Positions 55,801-64,000 of a stretch of DNA of 64,000 nucleotides are shown in pieces; the stretch's first letter is position 1, and the number at the start of each line of letters is the position of its first letter. The translations under genes and the position numbers were made by a program. A model generated the notes under the pieces. It searched no databases. It saw only the letters and a list, made by a program, of their open reading frames with translations, and was not told the DNA's origin. Source of the stretch: Pseudobacter sp. (GTDB taxonomy: Bacteria; Bacteroidota; Bacteroidia; Chitinophagales; Chitinophagaceae); contig JAFIGX010000024.1 in the NCBI GenBank assembly GCA_017849455.1, positions 620,001 to 684,000 on the forward strand. Reading direction: 5' to 3'.

Positions 55801-56223
55801 ACCAGCCTGACCAAATTGATGAACTTCTCGGGCGACAATAACCAACTGGACAAAGTGCTCGATCGCTGGAGGCCGGCGAATCCCGCCACCGGCGATCCGG
55901 GGAACCCAAGCAAAACGATGCCCAGGGCATACAAGACCTATACTGCTGCTATGTCGGACTTTTATATCGAAGACGGTTCCTATCTGCGGATAAAGACCCT
56001 GACACTCGCATACAACCTTACCAAAAAAACGATCAAAGGAATCAAACTTCCCAACCTGAGATTCTATGTAACGGCTACCAACCTGATCACTTTCACCAAA
56101 TATTATGGCGGGTATGATCCGGAAGTAAGCATCATGGGCAGCCAGAGTGTGGGAGCAGGTATAGACAATGGTTCCTATCCTACAAGCAAGATGTATGTGT
56201 TCGGTATCAAAGCAAATTTTTAA
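52816..56223 (+). CDS. SusC/RagA-family transporter with STN signalling domain
   Basis: 1135 residues from 52816; a shorter start at 52900 (MKLTAILLLVACCEISAEGL) also leaves the signal peptide intact. After the signal comes an STN domain (NITITQKNASLGAVLKEFKK, then FSMFYDDALLKK) that receives the FecR C-terminus. A carboxypeptidase-D-like domain (IRGRVLDEEGSPIENVSVTL), plug (DVVVIGYGTVRKRDVTTSIS; AIYGSRGANGVILVTTKSGQ) and 22-strand barrel follow, ending YPTSKMYVFGIKANF. Substrate binding is therefore signalled to the ECF sigma factor. The next gene begins 18 bp later. Confidence 0.97.
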   Translation: MNLIACRQTALCSDKWKFCRPKPKTLLVMKLTAILLLVACCEISAEGLAQNITITQKNASLGAVLKEFKKQTGFSMFYDDALLKKSKSMDIDIRNVSVEKALTVIFKDQPLSYELIEGNIIAIKEKIPPLNPAKADSLFVVPQEIRGRVLDEEGSPIENVSVTLQGSSTASGTRTDRNGNFVLKVDADKGTLVFSHVSYTSKKVSFSAGSFAKPLSVILTSQSSSLNDVVVIGYGTVRKRDVTTSISTITTADIMKTPITSVEQALQGNAAGVLVTNTSAEPGGEIAIRVRGGSSIKADNAPLLVIDGFTSDEGLSSLNPDDIKSIEVLKDAGATAIYGSRGANGVILVTTKSGQKGRAVVSFETYYGFQQLRRKLPLLNAQQLAELANDARQAVGQAPVTTRPDTMTTDKDWQALMFHTAPQWNSTVSVSGGDDKARYYVSANYLTQQGLIISSDYSRAALRGNLDFTFNKSVTAGVKLNLSQITKHGIQVGDNGSILRANSTNPTDKGLLDPSGSFYIDPETGDPITTSPLANAQETTNEKKNLNLLVGAYVQFKILKDFTLRSEATLSPSYRLDNYYFPNTIKGDKVSDAYERFSQASKWYNTNSLNYAKRIKKHSFTALVGQEVTSNFSNNFQARNTDFTTDIFGFYNLGSGNGLPTVTSGASEYKLLSYFGRTTYGYDDRYLFSFTFRADGSSKFGINNRWGYFPSGAFAWRASNESFIRKLNVFSDLKFRVSYGVNGSDRIDAYSSQALYSTRATAIGGVLGTGYMIDKMANQDLRWEKTEEYNAGVDISVLRNRISFTAEYYIKNTNDLLLDFALPGASGYTTVAKNIGSVENKGWEFSLTSRNVVGKNFNWTTSLNVSLNRNKVTDLGGPEQISAISNSSANTKFGNVVLIKVGQPLGVFYGYKTDGIFQTQEEVNATTAKLEGNKTMPGFIKYVDMNKDGFINEDDKVILGNPQPDWFGGITNTFSYKNIDLSVFMVFQKGNSIMNTSLTKLMNFSGDNNQLDKVLDRWRPANPATGDPGNPSKTMPRAYKTYTAAMSDFYIEDGSYLRIKTLTLAYNLTKKTIKGIKLPNLRFYVTATNLITFTKYYGGYDPEVSIMGSQSVGAGIDNGSYPTSKMYVFGIKANF

Positions 56224-56241
56224 CGCATCAACAGTAGCATC

Positions 56242-57900
56242 ATGATATCAAAATATTTAGTGTCGGCACTGATTTTATCGATAGCCATCCTGACAATGGG
56301 AAGCTGTAAAAAAAGCTTCCTGGATGAAAGAGTGTACAGCAATATTTCAGCCAGCAATTTCTGGCAAAATGCAGACGATGCCAAAGCCGGCCTCTATGCC
56401 ACCTACACGCTTTCCATTTCCTTCGGCCCACGCGATTGCCGTCCTTTCTATGTGCTGATGGATATGATCACGGATGATATGGACGATGAGTACTCCAATT
56501 CGGAAGAAGAGCGCAGGCAGGTCCAGAATTTCAATTTTGCCCCTACCAACAGCTATCTCAACAATGCATGGATCTCCTTGTACAAGACCATCGCCCAGGC
56601 AAATGCAGTAATAGAGAATGTGCCGAAGATCAAAACCATGACGGCATCCGAACGGGGCGTCATCGTTGGTGAAGCCAGATTCTTGAGGGCTTTGGAATAT
56701 TTCTATCTCGTACAGCTCTGGGGCAGTGTTCCCCTCGATACCATCGTTGTAAAAACGATCGACCAGACCAGGATGCCCAAAGCGCCTGTAAAGGATGTGT
56801 ACGACCTGATCGTAAAAGACCTGCAATATGCAGAAGCCAATTGCGCCGATGCGCCGCCTGCGGCAGGAAGAGCAACTGCCTGGTCTGCCAAAGCACTGCT
56901 GGCAAAAGTATACCTGACACTGGCCGGGCCATTCAGCAACCGGAATGCAGAGATGCTGGCATTATCAGAGGCCAGGCTGAAAGACATTATCGGCTCCAAC
57001 CGTTTCGGGCTGGTGAATAAGATCATCGACTACTTCGACATCAGCAAAAAAGGAAGCAATGAAGTGCTCTTTGAACATTATACCATGGGCGATGTTTCCG
57101 ATAGGGTAGGCAGCTTCCTGCACCGGAATTTCTTCCCCAGTTCCATCTCTGCACCGGAAGTTACTCAACTGCGTACTGCCGGGTACAAGGCATGGACACC
57201 CACCACAGACCTTTGGACTTTATACCTGCAACAGGACGACCGCCTGAAAATGTATACTTCTTTTTATATCAAGAAAAATAGTGACGGTACTTTCAAGGTC
57301 AATCCTTACAATGTTCCTTATGTGATCAAGTATACCGATTCAACTACGGCAGCACGCGATTATAAAGCCAATAACCTCCCTGTACTGCGCTATGCAGATG
57401 TGTTGCTGATGTATGCGGAGGTACTGAATGAACTGGGCACGACAGGAATCGGCGGTACCAAATATTACTACCTGAACCAGGTGAGAAGACGCGCTTTCTC
57501 CGCCAACCCCAATGCGTATGAGATCGCTTCCAACCTGACCCAGGAACAATTCCGTGATTCACTGATGCGCGAAAGACGTTTGGAATTCGCTCATGAAGGG
57601 CAGCGTCTCATCGACCTGAAACGCACAGGTACATTCGTTTCCACGATGACGGCACTGGCCAATAAGAACAAGGCCCTGATCGCTGCTTCACCGCAGCCAA
57701 CCTATTCGGCCAATTATCCCGCTGGTGTAATGCCGAGCCCAACAGGGCCGAAGCCTTACCCGGCAGGAACGATCAAATTCACCGCAGATTTCCTGAAGAA
57801 TTCAAAAACTGTTGCCCCGCAGAACTTCCAGTTGGTATATCCCATACCATATTTACAACTGGCGGCTTATGATATCGGACAGAACGAAGGGTATAATTGA
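56242..57900 (+). CDS. SusD/RagB-family glycan-binding lipoprotein
   Basis: 552 residues. The lipoprotein signal ends in LTMGSCKKSFLDE. Conserved SusD features are NFWQNADDAKAGLYATYTLS, NAWISLYKTIAQANAVIENV, EARFLRALEYFYLVQLWGSV and the C-terminal RERRLEFAHEGQRLIDLKRT with IPYLQLAAYDIGQNEGYN. It is the surface partner of the preceding SusC. It shows no closer relation to the SusD at 36208 than the family pattern, which points to a different glycan. Confidence 0.96.
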   Translation: MISKYLVSALILSIAILTMGSCKKSFLDERVYSNISASNFWQNADDAKAGLYATYTLSISFGPRDCRPFYVLMDMITDDMDDEYSNSEEERRQVQNFNFAPTNSYLNNAWISLYKTIAQANAVIENVPKIKTMTASERGVIVGEARFLRALEYFYLVQLWGSVPLDTIVVKTIDQTRMPKAPVKDVYDLIVKDLQYAEANCADAPPAAGRATAWSAKALLAKVYLTLAGPFSNRNAEMLALSEARLKDIIGSNRFGLVNKIIDYFDISKKGSNEVLFEHYTMGDVSDRVGSFLHRNFFPSSISAPEVTQLRTAGYKAWTPTTDLWTLYLQQDDRLKMYTSFYIKKNSDGTFKVNPYNVPYVIKYTDSTTAARDYKANNLPVLRYADVLLMYAEVLNELGTTGIGGTKYYYLNQVRRRAFSANPNAYEIASNLTQEQFRDSLMRERRLEFAHEGQRLIDLKRTGTFVSTMTALANKNKALIAASPQPTYSANYPAGVMPSPTGPKPYPAGTIKFTADFLKNSKTVAPQNFQLVYPIPYLQLAAYDIGQNEGYN

Positions 57901-57907
57901 TTCATCT

Positions 57908-59863
57908 ATGAAGGAACCATTGTCGATGATCATTTTACTGGTCTTTATTTGTTTGTGCGTGCAGACCGCTCCGGCACAAACAAATCCCACTAACGGCAGA
58001 TACAATATAGCTGCTGTTAGTGGAACAGACTGGTGCGATGAAAAGAAGATCACCGAAGTCGATAAAGATATCGACCGGATCATTGCGGCCGGCTTCAATA
58101 CCATTTCCCTGGGCACTTTCAAGTTCATGCCCATGTATTTTGTAGACTATTCCGGAACGAAATTTCCCGATGCCCAGGTCTTCGACAGGAAGAAAATAGC
58201 GCAACATGTCAACACCCTGCGCAGGAATATGCAAAGGGCGAAGAGCAAAGGCATCCGGTATATCATTTCAAGATCATACAGTCATTATATACCGTATGTA
58301 TTCTGGAAAAGCCGCGAGCAGGTCTTCAACCCCGGCGGTATCTATACCCGTTATCTCGAGAACGCACACCAGAACGATCTCTATAAAAGCGCCCTGACCG
58401 GAAAGAAAGGCGAAGTGGTGGGGCACCAGCAATGGACGAATCCCATCTACAGGGAATACTTCATCACCTCTACTTACCAGATGATGGCTGTGTTGCCTGA
58501 GCTCGATGGATTCCTGAATGCCTACGCCGAAGCCGCCTGGACACTGGATGAGAGTAAACTGAAGGCCGACCAGTGGAAGAACTGGAAAGATTGTATCGAT
58601 TATGATGCCACCAATGAAAATTTTGTCGACTATGTCAATACGCTGCATAAGATCCTGGATGAAACACGGCATGGCCGGTCATTTCTCGGCATCAGGGATT
58701 GGTACATTGATGCAAAGATCCTGTCCAGGCTCAGCTTTCCTTTGAATGAGTTCTATATCGCCGTGAAATATGGAGGGTACGACCAGCCCGTGGCCAATTA
58801 TGCTCCCTGGGCCGATTCACTGAAAGCAAAAGGTATAGGTGTGATCCATGATATGCTCGTGTATGATGCAGAACATCCCCATCCGCTGTATTGGTACAGC
58901 AACTCTTTCATCTTTGATATGATCGGCAATATTTTCAAAGCAGGCTACCCCGGCATTCAATACCAGGATTTTCAGATCAAGGGTGATGATGATGCCGATA
59001 ATCCGGTCCGTTTGCTCACACAGTTTACAGTGGGCAAGGCCCTCAAGAATGATAAGGTTGAATGGGATGATGCTGTGCAGTTCCTGAAAAAATATTATGG
59101 CAATGGTGCAGAGCCTTTGCTGAAAAGCCTCGAACTGGTCACCAAAGCGCAAATTGAAAATATCAAGCTGAAACCGGCCTGGTTCTGGCAGGGCGATGGA
59201 TTGACGCCCGGTGGACCAGGAACAGAACGCTACTGGATGTTCATGGATAACCCCGATGCCCCGCCGGGCATGTCTTTCATCCGTCAGGATATGGTAAGTG
59301 TGAAAGAATATGCCGATGCGCTCACCGGGGGGAAAGAGCATTTTGAAAAAGTACTGGCCCGTTGGAAAGCGCAAAAACGCCACACGCCTGTAGAAGCTAT
59401 GCAAATGATGAGCAACTATGCGAATGAAGCAGTCACCGCTGCTCAGGAAGCAAGAACATTGGCTCCCGGAAATGCACCACATATTCAGGAACTCGTTGCC
59501 AGTGCGGTCATTCATCAGCAATTGGTGAACCGCGACAATGCCTTTCTCCAATCGGCCCTGGCTTATTACACCAGTGGTGGCCAGTTCGACGGTAAGTATA
59601 ATAATGATCAACGCTTGTTGCCGACAGGCTTCGACCAAAAGGAGGAGTGCAAGTCCGGATTGGAAAAGGAGATCTACTACGACCTGCTGGTTCGTGAGCT
59701 TTGTCTCAAATATATGCCCAGGAGAAGGGCAGTAAGAGGTACAAAACCCTATGAGTTCACCAGGCGCATAGCCTCGATCGTTGGACAGGAGATCCCTGCC
59801 GGTGAAACAGTGGATAAAGCAGCATTGAAAGGACTGGTTGATATGATTGAAGGCAGAAAATAA
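57908..59863 (+). CDS. exported protein, possible TIM-barrel glycosidase
   Basis: The start at 57908 (MKEPLSMIILLVFICLCVQT) gives a signal peptide ending in APAQ; an in-frame start at 57812 lies inside the SusD gene. About 651 residues. The first 400 residues look like a (beta/alpha)8 barrel: RIIAAGFNTISLGTFKFMP, GIRYIISRSYSHYIPYVFWK, LDGFLNAYAEAAWTLDE with a candidate Glu, FLGIRDWYIDAKIL, IGVIHDMLVYDAEHPHPLYW and YPGIQYQDFQIKGDDDADNP. The last 200 are helical. The overall plan recalls alpha-glucuronidase-like (GH67/GH115) enzymes, but I cannot place it in a known family. It lies in a utilisation locus with GH2 and a beta-helix pectinase-like protein, so a glycan-active role is likely (inference). 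Confidence 0.6.
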   Translation: MKEPLSMIILLVFICLCVQTAPAQTNPTNGRYNIAAVSGTDWCDEKKITEVDKDIDRIIAAGFNTISLGTFKFMPMYFVDYSGTKFPDAQVFDRKKIAQHVNTLRRNMQRAKSKGIRYIISRSYSHYIPYVFWKSREQVFNPGGIYTRYLENAHQNDLYKSALTGKKGEVVGHQQWTNPIYREYFITSTYQMMAVLPELDGFLNAYAEAAWTLDESKLKADQWKNWKDCIDYDATNENFVDYVNTLHKILDETRHGRSFLGIRDWYIDAKILSRLSFPLNEFYIAVKYGGYDQPVANYAPWADSLKAKGIGVIHDMLVYDAEHPHPLYWYSNSFIFDMIGNIFKAGYPGIQYQDFQIKGDDDADNPVRLLTQFTVGKALKNDKVEWDDAVQFLKKYYGNGAEPLLKSLELVTKAQIENIKLKPAWFWQGDGLTPGGPGTERYWMFMDNPDAPPGMSFIRQDMVSVKEYADALTGGKEHFEKVLARWKAQKRHTPVEAMQMMSNYANEAVTAAQEARTLAPGNAPHIQELVASAVIHQQLVNRDNAFLQSALAYYTSGGQFDGKYNNDQRLLPTGFDQKEECKSGLEKEIYYDLLVRELCLKYMPRRRAVRGTKPYEFTRRIASIVGQEIPAGETVDKAALKGLVDMIEGRK

Positions 59864-59989
59864 AATCGGCTACTGGCACATGCAATCAATAATAATTCGT
59901 ACCCGTGGAACTTTGTTATTCGCACTGGAACCTGGCGGCGCCTGGTTGACGTCGCAGGTATTCAGTAATAGCAGGTTGGTTTTAAAAAA

Positions 59990-60015
59990 GGAAGGCGGAA
60001 TGGCGCCTTCCTTTC
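59990..60015 (+). terminator. intrinsic terminator-type hairpin inside the locus
   Basis: GGAAGGCG (59990-59997) pairs with CGCCTTCC (60004-60011) around a 6-base loop, preceded by an A-run and followed by TTTC. The T-run is short, so it may be a weak or partial stop between the 57908 gene and GH2 that lowers downstream expression. The gap 59864-60029 has no gene. Confidence 0.55.
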
Positions 60016-60029
60016 ATTCCCTCACCAGT

Positions 60030-60152
60030 ATGAAGAGATACTATCTGACATTAATATTTGTATTACCTGCGGTGGCGCAAAATCCGAAAGCGATAAAGAA
60101 TGCTAATTCTACTATTCCCGGGCCGGTGCATGGAGCCAATGCCAAAGAATAA
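60030..60152 (+). CDS. short secreted peptide or remnant
   Basis: A 40-codon frame from ATG 60030 reads MKRYYLTLIFVLPAVAQ and then a 23-residue tail (ending GPVHGANAKE). The first half is a textbook signal peptide; the mature part would be only about 23 residues. It ends 11 bp before the GH2 gene. It may be a leader peptide or the 5' remnant of a deleted enzyme gene. No homologue is known to me. Confidence 0.35.
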   Translation: MKRYYLTLIFVLPAVAQNPKAIKNANSTIPGPVHGANAKE

Positions 60153-60163
60153 ATAATGATGTG

Positions 60164-63100
60164 ATGATAAAAACCAAATTCCAATTGATGAAGATGAAAA
60201 AAAATTATTTGCAACCCCTTTCGAATGCTTTGACCGTTAAGAGAAAGGTATTGCTGACAGGGCTATTATGCTGCTTCGTATTGATCGGGAATGTTCATGC
60301 ACAACCCAGGATCACGAAAGTTATCAACCAGCATTGGACATTCAACTACTTCCCGGATGAAAAAGCAGACAAGACCGGTTGTGAGAACCTGTCTTATGAC
60401 GACAGCAAATGGCCGGCCGTAGCTGTTCCGCATACCTGGAGCACTTATGAAACTACCGGGGAACCGCATCCTTTCATCCGTAACCCATCGGATAAAGACA
60501 ATGAGTACTGGTGGAAAGGGTGGGGATGGTATCGCAAACATTTCAGTATCGAGCCATCACAAAAAGGCAAAAGGATCTTTGTCGAATTCGATGGTGTACA
60601 AAAATATTGCAAGGTATTTATCAATGGCCGCTATCTGGGCGATCATAAAGGAGGATATGGTTCCTTTGATTTTGACCTCACCGATCATATCCGGTTCGGG
60701 GAAGATAATGTACTGGCGCTTACCGTCAATAACGACCTGAACGATCAATACAGCATTCCGCCCATGCGTGCCGGTAATTTCGACGTGTATGGCGGTATCT
60801 ACCGTGATGCCCGCATCATGATCAAATCACCGCTGCATATCCCCATGCAGGGTTCTGCCAGTCATGAAGGAGGCACATTCATCACTACGCCGGGCCTTGC
60901 CAAAGAAGGTGGAAAGCAAGGCGTGGTGCGGGTGCAGACGTATGTAAAAAATGATCACCCGCAACAAAAGACCTTCCGGTTGGTGACTACTGTTGTCGAT
61001 GCAGAAGGTAAAACAGTTGCCAGCATCGAAAAGACCGCCACTATCGGGCAGGGTGAATTGCTGGGCGTAGATCAGACCAGCCCGGTCATCACCAAACCAA
61101 ACTTATGGTCGAATGAATCGCCCTACCTGTACAAAGTGTACTCGGAGGTATACGATGGAAATATGCTGGCCGATAAGTTGGAGAGTACTTTCGGTTTCCG
61201 CTGGTTCTGGTGGGACTACAAAGAAGATTTCCTTTATGTAAATGGTAAGAAAATGGTGATCCATGGAGGCAACCGCCACCAGGAATACCCCTGGCTGGGA
61301 GATGCCATACCTAAATGGCTAACCGAGATGGATTACTATGATATGGCCAAAAACCTGAACTATAATTTCATGCGCACCGCCCATTACCCCAATGATCCGC
61401 TGGTGTATGAGCTTACAGATAAATATGGTATCGCCATCGATGAGGAAGTGCCCAATATCAAGAACCAGGTATTCAATAAGGAAGTGCAGCAGCAGATGTT
61501 GAAGGAAATGGTCCGCAGGGACCGCAACCACCCTAGTATCATGCTGTGGAGCATGGGCAATGAGACCAACCATGCGGCCGATTCCAAATGGACATTGACG
61601 GAAGACACTACCAGGATCATCACTGCCAGGAGGGTGTTGGACCAATCACAGGGAGATTATGCACCGCATTCGGATGAAAATCTTGGTATCGAGAGCCTGC
61701 TCCGCTGTAATATCCGCGGCTGGTACAATAAAGATGTCAAAGACCTTGAACCGTCCGACGGGCAACACGCCGGCACAGAAGAGCAGCAACATAATCTCCT
61801 CATTCAAAGCAAACGTTTGGGGAACGGTAACCTGTGCACTTGGCTTTATGAAGACCATGGAGCGGATAGGGAATACCTCAATTCACCATTGAAGCATATC
61901 AATCCCAAAGGTTATGTAGACCTTTATCGTCAGCCCAAATATTCTTATTATATCTGGCAGGCCAATTACCTGGAAAGGCCGATGGCCTGGATCATGCCGC
62001 ACAACTGGCGCCGCAGGTATCTTGGGCAGAAAAGGGATATAATGGTAGATGCCAACTGCGATAAGGTGGAATTATTCGTGAATGGAAAGAGCAAAGGAGT
62101 GAAAGATCCTACAACTGATAATTTTCATTCCGTAGTCTTCAGGAACATCGAAGTGGTGGACGGAGAGTTGAAAGCAGTAGGAACAAAAAAAGGAAATACA
62201 GTATCCACGGTATTGAATATGACCGGCCAGCCTGCACAATTGAAGCTCACCGCAAGCCATACCGGTATCAAAGCCGCCAGGAATAGTGTGGTGATCATCA
62301 CGGCCGATATTGTCGATAAGAACGGCTGGCATGTATTTGGCGCCAATAATCCTTTGAAGTGGAGCATCAAAGGGCCTGCAACCCTTGTGGGGCCTGATGT
62401 TTATACGACCGACATCGACAAGCATGAAGACATGGAAGGCACGATGTATATCGATGTACCTGTTTCCAATGTCATCCGCTCCACCGGTGAGCCGGGCGAT
62501 ATTGTGGTTACCGTTCAATCGCCCAACCTCACTGTTGCGTCCATTACCATTAAGGCAACACCTGGTAATGATGAAATTGCCGGGATCAAAGAACCTGCAT
62601 TATCCGGCCAGGGAAGGCTGAAAGTAGCGCAAAACCCGGCATTGGCCGTACCGGGTGGCAACAAAGTGGCGCAGGTTATCAAAGAGACGGTCGCAGAGTT
62701 CACGATGCCCGGTAAAAAACAGGAAGAGTACGCGGCATTTATTTCAAAATATATGCTCGATAATAACCAGGGCATAAACGCTGGCTCTATAGAGTTCAAA
62801 ACACTGGTAACACTGTTCACTTCGCACATGACCAACAATTATGGGCGACTGGTGGCCGATGATTACAATTTTAATGTAGAACATTTCAATAAGGCCATGT
62901 ACCTCAGTGGGCAGATCGACAAGACCGCCCTGCCCGAAGCGTTCAGGAACGGACTGAAAAAGTACTATGCCCATACCTATATCACCAAAGGCAATGATAA
63001 GAACCTGGCAAAAGAAGAAAAATGGATCAGGTCGATCCCGGTAAAAGGCGTGGTGGCAGTAGTCGGCGATAAACCGGTCGACGCATCGGTGAAACAACTT

Positions 63101-63352
63101 ACTACCAATGATCTCGACCAGATCGTGAAGCAGATCTATCCCGAAGTTGCCTCGCTCGATGAGCAGGGTATAAAAGACCTGAAAGCCTGGCTGGCACAGA
63201 TCAATCCCTATATCGGGCAGACCACTACCAGCAGCCAGATCAGAAAACAGGAAAGGAAAGACATGCAGGTGTTCACTGTACAAAGCAATGAACCATTATG
63301 GTTCCCTGAATTTGCTGAATTGAATAAGAAAAAAGAAAAGAGTAAAAAATAA
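60164..63352 (+). CDS. glycoside hydrolase family 2 enzyme (beta-galactosidase-like)
   Basis: About 1062 residues; a GTG at 60161 and an ATG at 60188 are other starts. A signal peptide ends in GNVHAQ. The GH2 order is present: sugar-binding jelly roll (WPAVAVPHTWSTYETTGEPH, YRKHFSIEP), immunoglobulin-like domain, then the TIM barrel with FMRTAHYPNDPLVYELTDKY and HPSIMLWSMGNETNH carrying the acid/base Glu at about 467. WLYEDHGAD holds the likely nucleophile Glu. An added C-terminal part (about 690-1060) has extra beta domains (LTASHTGIKAARNSVVIITA) and a helical tail ending in KKKEKSKK, longer than classical LacZ. It probably acts in the periplasm on oligosaccharides brought in by the SusC/D pair. 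Confidence 0.93.
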   Translation: MIKTKFQLMKMKKNYLQPLSNALTVKRKVLLTGLLCCFVLIGNVHAQPRITKVINQHWTFNYFPDEKADKTGCENLSYDDSKWPAVAVPHTWSTYETTGEPHPFIRNPSDKDNEYWWKGWGWYRKHFSIEPSQKGKRIFVEFDGVQKYCKVFINGRYLGDHKGGYGSFDFDLTDHIRFGEDNVLALTVNNDLNDQYSIPPMRAGNFDVYGGIYRDARIMIKSPLHIPMQGSASHEGGTFITTPGLAKEGGKQGVVRVQTYVKNDHPQQKTFRLVTTVVDAEGKTVASIEKTATIGQGELLGVDQTSPVITKPNLWSNESPYLYKVYSEVYDGNMLADKLESTFGFRWFWWDYKEDFLYVNGKKMVIHGGNRHQEYPWLGDAIPKWLTEMDYYDMAKNLNYNFMRTAHYPNDPLVYELTDKYGIAIDEEVPNIKNQVFNKEVQQQMLKEMVRRDRNHPSIMLWSMGNETNHAADSKWTLTEDTTRIITARRVLDQSQGDYAPHSDENLGIESLLRCNIRGWYNKDVKDLEPSDGQHAGTEEQQHNLLIQSKRLGNGNLCTWLYEDHGADREYLNSPLKHINPKGYVDLYRQPKYSYYIWQANYLERPMAWIMPHNWRRRYLGQKRDIMVDANCDKVELFVNGKSKGVKDPTTDNFHSVVFRNIEVVDGELKAVGTKKGNTVSTVLNMTGQPAQLKLTASHTGIKAARNSVVIITADIVDKNGWHVFGANNPLKWSIKGPATLVGPDVYTTDIDKHEDMEGTMYIDVPVSNVIRSTGEPGDIVVTVQSPNLTVASITIKATPGNDEIAGIKEPALSGQGRLKVAQNPALAVPGGNKVAQVIKETVAEFTMPGKKQEEYAAFISKYMLDNNQGINAGSIEFKTLVTLFTSHMTNNYGRLVADDYNFNVEHFNKAMYLSGQIDKTALPEAFRNGLKKYYAHTYITKGNDKNLAKEEKWIRSIPVKGVVAVVGDKPVDASVKQLTTNDLDQIVKQIYPEVASLDEQGIKDLKAWLAQINPYIGQTTTSSQIRKQERKDMQVFTVQSNEPLWFPEFAELNKKKEKSKK

Positions 63353-63356
63353 GATC

Positions 63357-64000
63357 ATGCGAGCAAAGCGAACTTTGAAGGTATTACCTGTTCTGTGCAT
63401 ATTAATGGCCCTGTGCGTGGTCAGTATAACAGTGGCTGCCAATGGTAAAGTGGATTTTCCGCCAGTGGAGAAAACAGCCGTGAAGAGTGCCGTGTTTACT
63501 GTTGCTGTCGACGGCCGGGCCGCCTTCACACAGCATTTCAAGGATATCCATTATGTGAATTTCGATCACAATGAACGGGTACAGATCAGCATTGCAAGCA
63601 ATGAACCTGTTACGGATTGGCAGATCAGTCCCAAAACGGATATCTCGAATGAACGGCGGTCGGGCAATGAACTGCACTTCGACCTCAACAAACCCGGTTA
63701 TCATGTGATCACGCTCAACAATAAATACCGTTTGTTTATTCTCACCGGCAGGATACTTTCGAACACACCGAAAGGCAAAGGCGTGGTGAGCATCATGGAT
63801 TATGGGGTCGACAGTACCGGCCAGTCGCTTTCAACAGCCGCTATTCAAAAAGCGCTCGATGAAACCGCGAAGGCAAGGAAGATATTGTACTTCCCCACGG
63901 GCATGTACAAAACAGGCAGCATAAAGCTCAGCACGAATGCGAATGTATTCCTGGCGGCAGGGGCCCTCATCAAAGGATCGGAGAACAGGAACGACTATCC
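63357..64000 (+). CDS. pectate-lyase/GH28-type beta-helix protein (partial, cut by window end)
   Basis: The gene starts at ATG 63357, 4 bp after the GH2 stop, and is open to the window end (about 214 residues seen). The signal peptide (VLPVLCILMALCVVSITVAA) is followed by a beta-sandwich of about 110 residues. The first turns of a right-handed beta-helix then begin: VVSIMDYGVDSTGQSLSTAA, IQKALDETAKA, ILYFPTGMYKTGSIKL, NVFLAAGALIKGS. The DYGVDSTG...IQKALD opening is the signature of the pectate_lyase_3/GH28 group (polygalacturonases and relatives). The catalytic Asp residues lie beyond the window. Confidence 0.88.
   Translation, partial: MRAKRTLKVLPVLCILMALCVVSITVAANGKVDFPPVEKTAVKSAVFTVAVDGRAAFTQHFKDIHYVNFDHNERVQISIASNEPVTDWQISPKTDISNERRSGNELHFDLNKPGYHVITLNNKYRLFILTGRILSNTPKGKGVVSIMDYGVDSTGQSLSTAAIQKALDETAKARKILYFPTGMYKTGSIKLSTNANVFLAAGALIKGSENRNDY

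Noticed and set aside
58817..59638. 273-codon minus-strand frame inside the barrel-like protein gene
   Set aside because: Antisense to a complete exported protein; no features support it.

Overview
The window looks like a chromosome segment of a Bacteroidota member, most likely family Chitinophagaceae. The evidence is two SusC/SusD pairs, a protein with a type IX secretion sorting domain, an ECF sigma/FecR pair feeding a SusC with an N-terminal STN domain, several AraC regulators with membrane N-termini, Tat-exported Gfo/Idh/MocA oxidoreductases, and starts without clear Shine-Dalgarno sequences. The genus assignment is inference; there is no rRNA or intact tRNA to check it.

Layout. (1) 0-7.9 kb: a NarL-type response regulator with its TPR sensor kinase, then four co-directional exported proteins of unknown role. 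(2) 7.9-28 kb: an accessory, decaying zone. It holds a frameshifted cupin, a broken Crp-like gene next to an IS-like hairpin, a T9SS cargo protein, an AraC regulator, an HxlR regulator facing a broken aldo/keto reductase, exported EthD-like and RidA-like proteins, and remnants of AraC, SDR, transposase and GIY-YIG genes. Inside it, at 17.1-21.2 kb, is an AT-rich set: a transglutaminase-like secreted protein, a compact secreted Rhs-core/metallopeptidase protein, a small exported partner overlapping it by 4 bp, and a second transglutaminase-like paralogue. This is the best candidate here for an undescribed system (exported toxin plus immunity with dedicated Cys/His proteins). Copies of a 'gttttgtaccataggg' motif lie on both sides of it. 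(3) 26.6-31.3 kb: an exported DNA/RNA endonuclease, then a MarR regulator with a palindromic operator directly upstream of a rifampin phosphotransferase-type enzyme. (4) 31.3-43.2 kb: a minus-strand polysaccharide-utilisation operon (SusC, SusD, 3-keto-disaccharide hydrolase, two Tat-exported Gfo/Idh/MocA enzymes, AraC, cupin), with a divergent histidine kinase and OmpR-type regulator. It has no classical glycosidase and looks like an oxidise-then-cleave (3-keto) glycoside route. (5) 43.2-50.4 kb: small housekeeping-type genes, then an AI-2E family permease translationally coupled to a 1249-residue AsmA-like protein. (6) 50.8-64 kb: ECF sigma, FecR anti-sigma, STN-SusC, SusD, an unassigned TIM-barrel-like enzyme candidate, a GH2 enzyme, and the start of a pectate-lyase/GH28-type beta-helix protein cut by the window end. 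This is a second utilisation locus, probably for a plant-type polysaccharide.

Two control styles coexist: a two-component system for the oxidative locus and trans-envelope ECF/FecR signalling through the STN domain for the second. All family calls rest on reading motifs by eye; no database search was possible.
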